Assembly: GCA_002176905.1 (NCBI GenBank) | Contig: MSYE01000259.1 | Location: 1-56,852, forward strand | DNA length: 56,852 nt | DNA from: a bacterium F11 | GTDB lineage: Bacteria; Elusimicrobiota; Elusimicrobia; F11 | Direction of reading: 5' to 3' | In this document: piece after piece, positions 38,201 through 43,591 of the stretch | Position numbering within the stretch: the stretch's first letter is position 1 | How the letters are laid out: each line of letters begins with the position of its first letter | Notes under the pieces: model-generated | Database searches by the model: none | Told to the model about the DNA's origin: nothing | Seen by the model: the letters and a program-made list of their open reading frames with translations, nothing else | Translations under genes and position numbers: made by a program

Positions 38201-41200
38201 GATTTCCGAAAACGGTTCGAAATTTATCCATAAAATCGATATAGGGACTAATTTCCATTCTTTCTGCGACTTGAGCAAATGCCAGAAATTGGGCAAAACT
38301 GGGGCCATCGGGTGCCTCAATTGAATGCAATCCACGCGACATGGTCCAAACTCGATACGGGGGATTGGTTGCTTCAGCAAAGATGGCCAAGGTGGCTTGT
38401 CGATCAACGTTCAAATCTGTTGACACGCTATTATAGGAATCGTCAATTAACTTCATTTGAAAATCGCTAATGATGTCATTAAAGATATCCCAGGCGATAT
38501 CTTGGATCATTTCATCTCTTGATTTGGATTTGAGCATTTCTGCCCGTTCGGGATTAACGAGAAAATAACGCATATCAGATCGAACAGAATTCATGATTTC
38601 ATAAACATTCTGAGCAAGGAACATTATTGCCAATGGAGAAACAACACATCCAGCGTGGGAAAAGGATTCAATCGGATCTTCTGGGCCATCTGGAAGTGGT
38701 TTGGAAATCCAAATTCTCGCATGGTCGGATTCATTTATACTGGGGATGCTCCCGATGATCGGCACAACATCAAAATAGGGGTTTTTTCTTCGAGGGCCAG
38801 ACTGAGGAAGAATAACAATTCCGTGTTCAGATAGATGCTCATTTAAAAAGGCTACTTTTCTTTCACGGGTTTCTAAATATTCATCTGACGATGACGTAAG
38901 GACCCGTTTGAGATAGGTGGATAATCGCCAGTCACCGGTCACATCAAGAGATCGTTTGTCGAGCTCATCAACTTTTTGAGCGGGTATCTCTTTGAATTCT
39001 TCAGTTAAAAATTTCGAGCGATTCAGTACTATTGCAATTGACTTTGCCAAGCGATTGACCTCTGGACTCGGTTCCTTATTTGAAACAGATTGGAATCCAG
39101 AAACAGACGTCACCAACGGGATCATGGCCATATCAGAAACATGGGATACGATCCCTTGTGTGACTTCGGGATTGAGGGCACCAGAAATCAAAACAAAAAG
39201 AAGAGAGGCCGCTAGAACTGGTCCGTATTTTTTTGTTTGTGTCCAAGCGAAATCCCCGAGGGTCTTGAGGGGTTCCCAATTGGGATTGGAAATTTTTCCA
39301 AGTTGAACATGAACCTGAACCAACTCCCCTGTGGAGGTAAAATCACCCGAGACATTTGCTCCTCCAGCTTGAAGGGTTGCTGAATGAGCCTGAACATCAC
39401 GAACCGATACATCAATTGACTCGGTTTCCGGTGATACTGTTTTCATGACTTTTCGGATTTGATCAAGACTCCTGTCCATAAAAGCCGATACCAATCCATA
39501 CAAAGTCGCCATTGAAACGCGGCTAGCACCCATAGCAAGATCGGCCAAAAACAGCTTTTCACCAGCAAAAAGTTTGTCGAGAGGGGTTTTCTCTTGGCTG
39601 AAAACACTTAGAGGAGACGTTCCAGAAGAAGAATTGAGTTTTGTGATTTTGGGAGTAAAAATGAAAGTTCTTGGCCCGCCTGCCGGCGAGGCAGGTTCTT
39701 GGTTCTTGGTTCTTAGTTGGTTTAAGATTCCGGAGGAGTGGAATCCTCCTGTTACAAGGATAGCGACCTTGGCATTGTGGGTGCCCATGGCTTCGATGAG
39801 ATTCTCGGTCATGGCATTGTCGCGGGCTTCAGCAAGTCGATAGAACAATTGACAATTGTCGATTGACGATTGACCATTTAAGGAAATCATTAATGAATCC
39901 CTATTTTTCGATGGGTAAGGGTCATTGGTCAATTCCTGGTATTCCTCCCACTCCTCTTTCGTTAACTCAAAATCCACAAGTTTTCCCATCAAATACAGAT
40001 GGCGAGAGGTTTCCACCAATTTTTTTTCTATTGGGGATTGAATGAGAGAAACAACGATGGAGTTCTCCAACGACTGGACATCTCTTAATAACTCTTCGGC
40101 TTGGATGCTTTGGGTGAGGATGATGTATTGGATGTAGTTTTCAAACTGGGGAAAATGGGAGAGAGTAACATTGCTATTCTCACAAAGAGTCTTAACATGG
40201 GCATAGAACTCAGCTGGAGAAATGTGTCCGGATCGAAGGGCCACACTGAATTGGATGAGATGTTGGGATTGATTGGGGGGCAACTTTCTCACCAACGATT
40301 CGATGAGATATTTTCTCTCGTTTTCAACGCGATCAAAATCAATCGTCTCTTCCAGATGGAGTGCCTCGATGAAACGATGGACCGATTCACTTACCACTTC
40401 ATTTTGAGAGGTTAAATATTGAACATATTTTCCAAATGACAATTCTCCTGTTTGGTGTGATTCCACTGTTTTGTCAAAAGCAAGAAGCCGTTGATTGAAG
40501 GTGTGATATTTTTTCTGTTTGTGAGATTCTTTGAGACTTTTGATTTGTTTCTTGATGATGTCTCGGCTGCCAAAGGTCTTTTTTACAACCCCCACATGCT
40601 CCTCATACAACTTCTGATCATCCACACCCACAAAAACAGGAATCGGTTCGGGATGCGTCAATCCCGTATGAACCGGTCCTGAAATACGGTGTTCCCTTAA
40701 CAAATAATCCGCAACGGTCTGTGTTATGTTGGGAATAGAAAGATCTCGATAAAGTGAAAGATCCATTTCTCCAAACGCCCCCTCGAGTGCGACCAAGTCT
40801 ACTTTGCCAGTGTCAATAAGAGATCGGAGGGCTTCTGCAATGTTGGTTTGGGCTTCCTCGTTTTTGTGGATGTCTTGGATGTGAAGAAGAATCTTATCGG
40901 ATTTTCCATCTAATTCCTGGCGAAGATTTCCAAATTTGGAAAGGTAGGAATCAAAAAAAAGGGAATCCTCTTCCTGAACCTGAGTTTGGTTCCGTAACAG
41001 AGTCAGATTCAAAGGTGAAACTTTTTTGAGTGGGAAAACGGGAGACGCTTGAGGAATATCGATTGGAAGATGGGCCAATTGGCTATTGTTGGTTTGAATT
41101 CTTTCTTTTCGTTCAGCCCAAAAATTGGCTTCAACCGCATGCGGAAAAAGAACATTGGTCACCAACATCACAACAACAACCATCGGTGAAAGTATTTTTA

Positions 41201-41222
41201 TAGAAGGTGATCTTTTTCTCAT
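26265..41222 (-). CDS. Giant multidomain membrane/secreted protein (about 4985 aa)
   Basis: One uninterrupted frame. I use the ATG at 41222, which follows a promoter by a short leader and opens a good signal peptide; a TTG at 41258 would add 12 residues. In order: signal/anchor (1-35); a TIKI/EreA-like module (about 65-500, HIQDIH 114-119, GGFH 492-495); a membrane helix near 675; an unassigned segment; two helices at about 1103-1160; WD40-like propellers (about 1190-2215); membrane spans with the M50-like zinc motif HEPGH at 2359-2363; a GNAT-like domain (about 2545-2665); HAD-like (DRDNT 2719-2723, GDGEHE near 2840); methyltransferase-like (about 3080-3255); a helix near 3300; HEAT-like helices (to about 4070); a beta-helix (about 4115-4660); a helix near 4715. 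Motifs are seen directly; folds are inferred. Function unknown. Confidence 0.88.
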   Translation of the reverse strand: MRKRSPSIKILSPMVVVVMLVTNVLFPHAVEANFWAERKERIQTNNSQLAHLPIDIPQASPVFPLKKVSPLNLTLLRNQTQVQEEDSLFFDSYLSKFGNLRQELDGKSDKILLHIQDIHKNEEAQTNIAEALRSLIDTGKVDLVALEGAFGEMDLSLYRDLSIPNITQTVADYLLREHRISGPVHTGLTHPEPIPVFVGVDDQKLYEEHVGVVKKTFGSRDIIKKQIKSLKESHKQKKYHTFNQRLLAFDKTVESHQTGELSFGKYVQYLTSQNEVVSESVHRFIEALHLEETIDFDRVENERKYLIESLVRKLPPNQSQHLIQFSVALRSGHISPAEFYAHVKTLCENSNVTLSHFPQFENYIQYIILTQSIQAEELLRDVQSLENSIVVSLIQSPIEKKLVETSRHLYLMGKLVDFELTKEEWEEYQELTNDPYPSKNRDSLMISLNGQSSIDNCQLFYRLAEARDNAMTENLIEAMGTHNAKVAILVTGGFHSSGILNQLRTKNQEPASPAGGPRTFIFTPKITKLNSSSGTSPLSVFSQEKTPLDKLFAGEKLFLADLAMGASRVSMATLYGLVSAFMDRSLDQIRKVMKTVSPETESIDVSVRDVQAHSATLQAGGANVSGDFTSTGELVQVHVQLGKISNPNWEPLKTLGDFAWTQTKKYGPVLAASLLFVLISGALNPEVTQGIVSHVSDMAMIPLVTSVSGFQSVSNKEPSPEVNRLAKSIAIVLNRSKFLTEEFKEIPAQKVDELDKRSLDVTGDWRLSTYLKRVLTSSSDEYLETRERKVAFLNEHLSEHGIVILPQSGPRRKNPYFDVVPIIGSIPSINESDHARIWISKPLPDGPEDPIESFSHAGCVVSPLAIMFLAQNVYEIMNSVRSDMRYFLVNPERAEMLKSKSRDEMIQDIAWDIFNDIISDFQMKLIDDSYNSVSTDLNVDRQATLAIFAEATNPPYRVWTMSRGLHSIEAPDGPSFAQFLAFAQVAERMEISPYIDFMDKFRTVFGNPSQINTDHVQRYDALVQANINWLFDFDTISEVVKKREGRFQEEARQILEEEDKYPHTQDIIRRTNQQLNEIRESGYEFTPFGLRASKSEESTFLEFILRPRNLTLFVSFILLVNLGLNLLTLIINPSNSNIPINFCGVGLVLNILALILAVVYQISSFQKVEKPESEDEENKIFQTPNPIGHMARSGMGNTVAVTYPRGKRIQLEVRDLQSNEDPLHQMLMQADNGYDVKDITMDLMGDHVVVLREDKNHTNIVENIQRIENSGDKRLVGNYVHTQQFDLQGNPTAMALQPDQPGENPSLFVGYDDGSIIQFERPTNFYFADGLKLELPSDEREEIPGKKCEVTSIRFNRDGTHLYFSVAGETNGGVGVWDLRANTPILTSFLVTSTPVHQVAVSPDESLLATAQPGLSAVLLERQQNGDGESKSPTFDLGKLDKLGEKWGVTEIGEDHVQIFEIDMEENSRTVTIVEPTVASGKKASHVIVPAKGISSIDISFPSQERNRLALLVDKSEVMVHDLGSGTKFYEEEGHDHDSIITFFPNQTPDSVEAIALNEDGTELCLARGTDLITVPILDAPWDPLSDIRNWMRLKWDRFMTARMMNMRESFDGPVTAIAFSGIGEFMAVAYGEGSEARVDITDITTGESGLVANWSGRITNLEFNVEKDILVGGTSTGQIRIIELGGWIERDLIEPTGEPVLGLGFDEEENLKVYDRKGNVQTFDLGSGELVESFGVVNLSGATRFHSRSKTGFMAVTNGSNQILLYPSVERVIPLNGHKGPVQDIQLSPKETNLVSAGSDGTVRLWETQRAKERVVLRAHPGKVNTVSFGPNGTFLLSGGEDGTVIHWNLKDYYHLRKIQLGLRVLRSAIQIILKILREFGKRRIQEIKKVPSLLHKRGPPSVNQNALAHTHESKLPKTIQAVGNIVHSMAAHPTQPHLLALGSEIYDEGITRRMASVLIWDTNKNKPYDTLTLGDRPVMCLVFNSDGTRLAIGDARGNVYLWTVGDDTPKKLRKHNEMISVMAFSSDDRLLVTGDSKGRVVLWDVDSAKIETETKVGKNSIVGLGFEENEDEISISDENGQFLLWNAVRNRSQTRIKGFDGEYTALAYHRPSGLTLQALRSGELTFGQRGEDHQSLIREPDPAAPVVSVDISPDGKLMASVSGSGVVKIWNVEQGVELARWRGQVGINRLAFSPDNRILTVVHRSGVIEQRTLPVKPLKVHPRSDEQEQDLAPETNEEAIYNTWVWAFGIATFSIMFTLPLTANWMVFFQACIIALVVLFFFGLLMKWAIDRTSSHENIKRRDKNVNLAAAFLGIGFTVLKYEYQNIEGATLINFGGYVLLVLLIRVLAFMIYAYLHEPGHAAVLWNRFQDPKAEKFTAPLNHAALHLNGESLFRAFLRGRELSRIGVPFDEERIYTKTEIRRIALMGLFPHIGLLLVGALILIVLGINFYLDPDFIRAAMNEFWGILKWVSYFLWSMVFLNAYTIFHNKSDIRALWWGEAPSDGMFHGGKETIRADNYPSSEFGPNQRVVLGQTLQIVPLTHELLFRKRDQYSKLRQLSLSYRPDQNAAVPFMDNLSFAVVDSNGNLVAYAMVGVEDTKDTLQDLVVSPIYQGTSLTTWLFTHLLKNLEHHQIESVQFRIVNDKEVNGRAWRFFRKMKRNWYRENRSLTPTRHGKHPYFHFNLNTRRALVGSQVTLERKQKDEEALRRKLMLLVVDRDNTLIGKGKDIDNSLKILMDRIAIKYPSAQIAINTAEKPSDTTSFVVNHLDPETSKRTINIGYDGEAGKRVGFRGIDIIYEGEDREPGYKARETQFLVKKISGEIDVRPKAVWEGTMAIGDGEHEIAMLNRVVTKGGVAVWVGGKRPQNLDERVITLANGPMGTRQALIANLDTNGLEPHLYQNGFTLEEDREAEGDVPDEFDVSSETVLGFENNPHAEAVRELVSRLQSLNFGSNDSNHAFGNSLIMREARMILKVDRYGEFDFLSSNYVKQIMQAHTDILRDEVIPAWDNLNESSAQLAAIMEFRKAYRKICVLGQAIQILERRLPFHKVGSLHTMKGYGFTTAQIHETRYQYISGAPGGQVLEKGDVVLDVPTATGAGAILMAGAVGETGRVLGVDPDPDAIVTAKERNEKRGRVKGLEPFEKLRFEEQSPFHLALPRNSVDKVVSLQGFEQDYDQQEALREFRRVLKKRKGRLILSAAAYNPRDRSPNATHVVQYDRPMLEAELNKAGFKVVKWRLQKVSHRRSIGGVAPQFIELKNSEDNIMTKDDNLYYIVEAAPKMGFLNTLLKMVIVLAIIAVFLMVVAIVLLVMKGFVLAQNWDLTTTSAAMTMAFDFSRDPQARDQLRDPDTPVDQLLDLMIQRAGSTYPKLQDDIRVFQGFVDETKGVKKMQVSTIQDVSRLGDQLIDKAPSLGIDQDFAQWIHDAIRREGLRDSQEDMSVLFRRMREGPGQRDEYMAKKLDALKGFLLKRVLAEKHLTTIGQLREYGRERLGSKRHQMGLRLKIEDWVFGDIKDADDIGLLGYLWNVDHYEDLDILVNEMERQKRADWTHYPGLTAHRLKGILNRIVLETRHVLTIRDLLEYRRKGSLLGEAREDNQDRDLLGVVFDAIDHFHDVDGSQPLETLFEHMKGWEQGKRQYLDKKLEEVESGLRILRFGEKRIQTKERMTIGDLVQVGKERLREMIDEAHVNPIIFEIIYLVLEMVGYPAHLKKKDLSKLYDPNTSIFELLACSTSSKHDTAMIAGLMGRFQRNHRKPINTIRDFRLLNDDERKNFTSEVFEFLNEEGVSVGETAIDWSNRILQDIQGAVADNIVAQGSSAASAEYLIKMLQNEGDPIQQENAAWLMGMERDLRGHDHLLMLWRQDHSKISQGLRRTLHFSLKRITKGDPCLSKLMHSFLYEIRYLNGTDRTSAILDPDADLLGFLKLVVDDPDHLANVAMALGQLSAEEKPIRKIRDLRVLNTDRLNSYHESIRQTIALMVHLAQVAVEDEFLHEIFEAGGANVAITAEKLFTSENEPLFEHLIEALGDTDNPIRQENAVYALGKIGDKKALRSLFHLFKQNHHQNNGLDQTIRDAHTRIGSEDPYVLHVYHNSDEDKDEQPFHFQDDSTHSDFHKAGLLFSVGNNSVILRGKFGIEDYPVVEVDDGVYIEDSFISARTTKGVRGDEDISKREKEEVIIESGVELIRSDVSNSLLRSGAVVSETVVGDQTKVGYDAKLVQSNIRMSVLGSKTNINNSKVLKADIGGEVFLENVNVIGGQDEAMAADWRHIDGKYQVDKRGPHPKFIPVTDLNNTQAEHFKGVVIEDNVILRNGTIRHFGLKHFTPGEIERMHDTGAEDGPVEIKGIIIKKGVVLDRVFIESKGKKEIRVDVSLEIPEFNRVQLEDGVHLDFELKNQIESMIHGDGKTIVVRMATGASAKNRIRFKKYEIDVNGEQDSRPIVGLRNVIEEKKMLKKLAQDRHIPLVLSVDSPNKARQINALLQKGNVTFDRVGRIITKGKKRPALVISQGGLVLPGLEVRANPRKRVTLNLDHIGAVNTLVVAEDHFHVGPRKKASVDQAKGRVVGGVLWNVQSHDTFNNFHGVHVNSTYNNHATFRAGLFKNVKSDGEKEFIGGAAQMENVDVNTDEGVVALTNQDQLVGQKMINGHRSVRLEGGSQIGYDVSIVDKRLVPGGEPVVVNKFIRDGTRVEVDNGNSQAALMALTALFGFVAFNIFIPLLSANDAIAFAALPFINFSDLLYQKENGNSDSTLILDNLSPTVKVGVAQFLNHKVEEIRKEKNPNVRLLNMAVLKENVKQVVNGVIVKTFVLILRITRRGKSKVFRIYHARADISIDEIDILLAELTRDRKKIQSELGIVFETDLAARDRKTIENKVQHHQFVYLAHARDIDSQSESRIPTYNETLHVFRENAKKDSEAGPVLEELIDLEEGETHYDITLTTIHSDGYLATGALSRVWVILTHLKDLGWTALRRMGDRLRAYRMALDEA
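39672..39718. repeat. Palindromic repeat inserted in frame in the giant ORF
   Basis: CCTGCC (39679-39684) and GGCAGG (39690-39695) flank GGCGA, next to a TTCTTGGTTCTTGGTTC run. In frame it encodes RTKNQEPASPAGG at about residues 502-517, right after the GGFH motif. The run matches the argJ-upstream element (AACTAAGAACCAAGAAC against AACTAAGAACCAGGAAC). Confidence 0.6.
39846..39879. repeat. Second repeat insertion in the giant ORF
   Basis: On the minus strand this reads AATGGTCAATCGTCAAT, then CGACAAT, then TGTCAATT. Without the seven middle bases and with one change, it equals the right arm of the wecB-wecA element (13238-13263). In frame it encodes NGQSSIDNCQL at about residues 447-458. Confidence 0.6.
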
Positions 41223-41260
41223 AGGAAATACAGGATTTGTCTCTTGTTTAACATGCAATT

Positions 41261-41266
41261 ATTATA
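41261..41266 (-). promoter_or_regulatory. -10 element of the giant gene
   Basis: TATAAT on the minus strand, with a predicted start site about seven bases downstream, leaving a leader of about 32 nt before the ATG at 41222. No good -35 is present at the usual distance; activator boxes occupy that region. Confidence 0.5.
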
Positions 41267-41276
41267 AGGAGGGAAA

Positions 41277-41313
41277 ATTAAGATTCGGTTAAGAAGTTGT
41301 AAAAAGGTTGTAA
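41277..41313 (-). promoter_or_regulatory. Four-box OmpR/PhoB-type activator site
   Basis: On the minus strand TTACAA, TTACAA, CTTAAC and CTTAAT occur at 41313, 41302, 41293 and 41282. Each like pair is spaced exactly 11 bp. The last boxes overlap the -35 region of the TATAAT promoter. This is the layout of Pho boxes and related winged-helix regulator sites; which regulator binds is unknown. Confidence 0.5.
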
Positions 41314-41477
41314 CAGAAAGGAGTCAATATTACTGAGCATCAAACGGAAGGGCCCGATTCCCTCATCCCAAAAAAGACCATTTGAGAACAAAGATAATAA
41401 GAAAATGGAAAGGATGGAGGAATGGGTTGAATTATAGAGCGGTTTTTTTATTTTGGGTTTGGGTATAAGTTCACGAA

Positions 41478-41505
41478 CGTCTTTCCGGCGAAAGCCAGGA
41501 TGATG
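41478..41505. repeat. Degenerate CCGGCGAAAGCC repeat
   Basis: The string CTTTCCGGCGAAAGCCAGGA resembles a decayed copy of the dispersed CATCCCGGC/GCCGGGAT type of palindrome seen at 56817-56845. It lies just past the suhB stop. Nothing else is recognisable in the gap 41314-41477. Confidence 0.4.
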
Positions 41506-42321
41506 TCAACCGCCTTTTTTCATCATCGCAATCAGCTGCGGATGAATACGAGAATTAGAGGCGAGTGTTTGAAGGGGATGATCAATTTTATAAGGACGGC
41601 CCTGAAAATCGGTTACCATTCCACCGGCTTCCCTTACCAATAAGTCACCGGCAGCCACATCCCAAGGGTGTAAGTTACATTCCCAATATCCTTCTGCGCG
41701 GCCACAAGCCACCCACGCCAAATCCAATGCCGCTGATCCGAAACGGCGTATGCCCATGGTCTTCTTTAAAAAAGGTTTTAAGAGGCCCAAATAATAATTG
41801 GAACGAACATCTCGATCATAAGGAAAACCGGTGATCAGAAGTGACTCAATCATCTTCTTCTTTTGTGAAACCCGAATTTTCTTACCGTTGCAGGTGGCGC
41901 CTTTTCCTTTTGCGGCCATAAAAAGCTCTTCTCGAAAAGGATCATACACCCCACCTGCCAGTGTTACCCCTTTAACTTCAACAGCCACCGAAACACAAGC
42001 CTGCGGAATATAATGGATATAGTTGGTCGTCCCGTCCAACGGATCAATCACCCAACGGGTGCGATTTGGATCACTTAAGGAAATGTCTCCTTTTTCTAAG
42101 AAGGCTGATTCTTCTGCCAAAAAAACATGGTGGGGAAACCGTTTCCGAATTAAAGAGACAATGCGTCTTTCTGACTCTTTATCAACCTGTGTGACAGGGC
42201 TAATAGGTGTTTTGTAAGAAATGTGCCGTTTTGACCGAAATCCTTTTTTAAGGATGTTGCCACCAATCAAGAGGGCCTCTTTAACGGTTTTATAGAGAGA
42301 TGAGAGTGAGTCCTTTTTCAT
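41506..42321 (-). CDS. suhB: Inositol monophosphatase family protein
   Basis: 271 residues, full length. This is a magnesium-dependent phosphatase of the IMPase/SuhB/CysQ superfamily, cytosolic. Metal-site motifs are FLAEESAF (Glu pair), IDPLDGTTNYIHYIP, and HPWDVAAGDLLVREAGG near the C-terminus; GSAALDLAWVACGR lies between. Substrates in the family range from inositol phosphates to fructose-1,6-bisphosphate and PAP; the sequence does not decide which, so the symbol is provisional. It is the last gene of the minus-strand run before the giant gene's promoter region. Confidence 0.9.
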   Translation of the reverse strand: MKKDSLSSLYKTVKEALLIGGNILKKGFRSKRHISYKTPISPVTQVDKESERRIVSLIRKRFPHHVFLAEESAFLEKGDISLSDPNRTRWVIDPLDGTTNYIHYIPQACVSVAVEVKGVTLAGGVYDPFREELFMAAKGKGATCNGKKIRVSQKKKMIESLLITGFPYDRDVRSNYYLGLLKPFLKKTMGIRRFGSAALDLAWVACGRAEGYWECNLHPWDVAAGDLLVREAGGMVTDFQGRPYKIDHPLQTLASNSRIHPQLIAMMKKGG

Positions 42322-42370
42322 AAGAAAGAGTACGATAGAAAATTTTTTAACGGGGAGGGATAAAAGAAGT

Positions 42371-43591
42371 TTACTTCAATGTCCCGAGGTTGTGCTTTCT
42401 TCTTTCAATGTATCTCTTGACCTTGGAAATACGTGTTTTGGGGATCTTCACTTTTCCCTCATCGGTTTCGATAATGATCACATCTTTTTGATCAGAAGGA
42501 ACAACAATCCCCAAAACCCGCTGACCATCACGCAAGGTAATAAGAACAGCACCACTTAAACCCTCAAACGGAGAACGAGGGGGAGTCTTCTTAGTTGAGG
42601 TCTTCGATTCTCTCATTTTTGGAGTCAATCTTTTTCGATTTTCCAATTGGTCACGAATTCGAAAAGACCAATGGGGTATATGCCAAAGCAATGTCACAGA
42701 ATGACTGTCGCCCAACTCCCCAAAAGGAACCCAGGCATAATCAATACTGGTTTCAAAAAATGTGAGCCCCATCCCAAGGCTAGCGCCCGACAACTTTTCG
42801 GCTTCATTTCGACGGGTGTTATACCCCCCTCGAAAAGCCAAATGATCCGATCCTTTGTTAAGCGGTTTCCATTCAATTCCACTCGCAACAACAGCGCCAG
42901 GTCCTTTAATGGATCCCACATCCAAGGTAAAGGAAAAACCTGTTCCTATGGAAACCGCGTTCCCAAAAAGAAAAGTTAATGGCAGATCGTCTTCTTGATT
43001 GATAAAGGAAACAGAACTCCCAAAATTTCGAGCAACAAAAGCATGACGGATACGAGAAGACAAAGGACTCAAGAAGCTCATCCCCACATCACCAGCCATT
43101 CCATCAGCCGAAATTCCCGCAATCTCCGACTTGAACCATTTTCCTGCCAATCCCAATCGGAATCCCTCTCCTCCGTATGCAAATCCAACCACACCGAATT
43201 GATCGGAGGCATCAAACGACCCAATTCGATTTCCCCCTCCATCAAAACGCTTGATGGTACCGTGAGAAATAAGACTCATTCCCAGCCCAACACCAAATTT
43301 TCCACGATGAAAAGCGAGTGCCAATTGATTCAGGCTGGTATTTTCCACCATCGGGTTATGCGAAATCATCAGCTCGGGACGACCCATGTCCACCAAATTG
43401 GCCGGATTCCAATAGAGTGCTTCAACCCCCTTTCCCTTGGCTGAATAAGCCTCTCCCATCGCCAGCCCTCTTGCTCCCACACCTATTTTGAGAAAATTTG
43501 CCCCTGTTGTTCCGGAATCTGATCCGAATAGGGGAGAGAGAAATGCCGCCAAACAAAACCCAATTCCCCAAACACCAATCCGGCGCATCAT
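42371..43591 (-). CDS. PorV/PorQ-like outer-membrane beta-barrel protein
   Basis: 406 residues with a signal peptide (residues 1-23). The start of the mature protein, GTTGANFLKIGVGARGLAMG, then SAKGKGVEALYWNPA, is the hallmark of the PorV/PorQ (UPF0164) group. PorV is the type 9 secretion outer-membrane shuttle. Alternating beta strands rich in G and aromatic residues run to about 320. A C-terminal add-on (about 330-400) has LITLRDGQRVLGIVV and a K/R-rich end, resembling a small SH3/Sm-like barrel not usual in PorV. Its ATG overlaps the stop of the subtilisin gene by four bases, suggesting the two work together in secretion. Confidence 0.82.
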   Translation of the reverse strand: MMRRIGVWGIGFCLAAFLSPLFGSDSGTTGANFLKIGVGARGLAMGEAYSAKGKGVEALYWNPANLVDMGRPELMISHNPMVENTSLNQLALAFHRGKFGVGLGMSLISHGTIKRFDGGGNRIGSFDASDQFGVVGFAYGGEGFRLGLAGKWFKSEIAGISADGMAGDVGMSFLSPLSSRIRHAFVARNFGSSVSFINQEDDLPLTFLFGNAVSIGTGFSFTLDVGSIKGPGAVVASGIEWKPLNKGSDHLAFRGGYNTRRNEAEKLSGASLGMGLTFFETSIDYAWVPFGELGDSHSVTLLWHIPHWSFRIRDQLENRKRLTPKMRESKTSTKKTPPRSPFEGLSGAVLITLRDGQRVLGIVVPSDQKDVIIIETDEGKVKIPKTRISKVKRYIERRKHNLGTLK

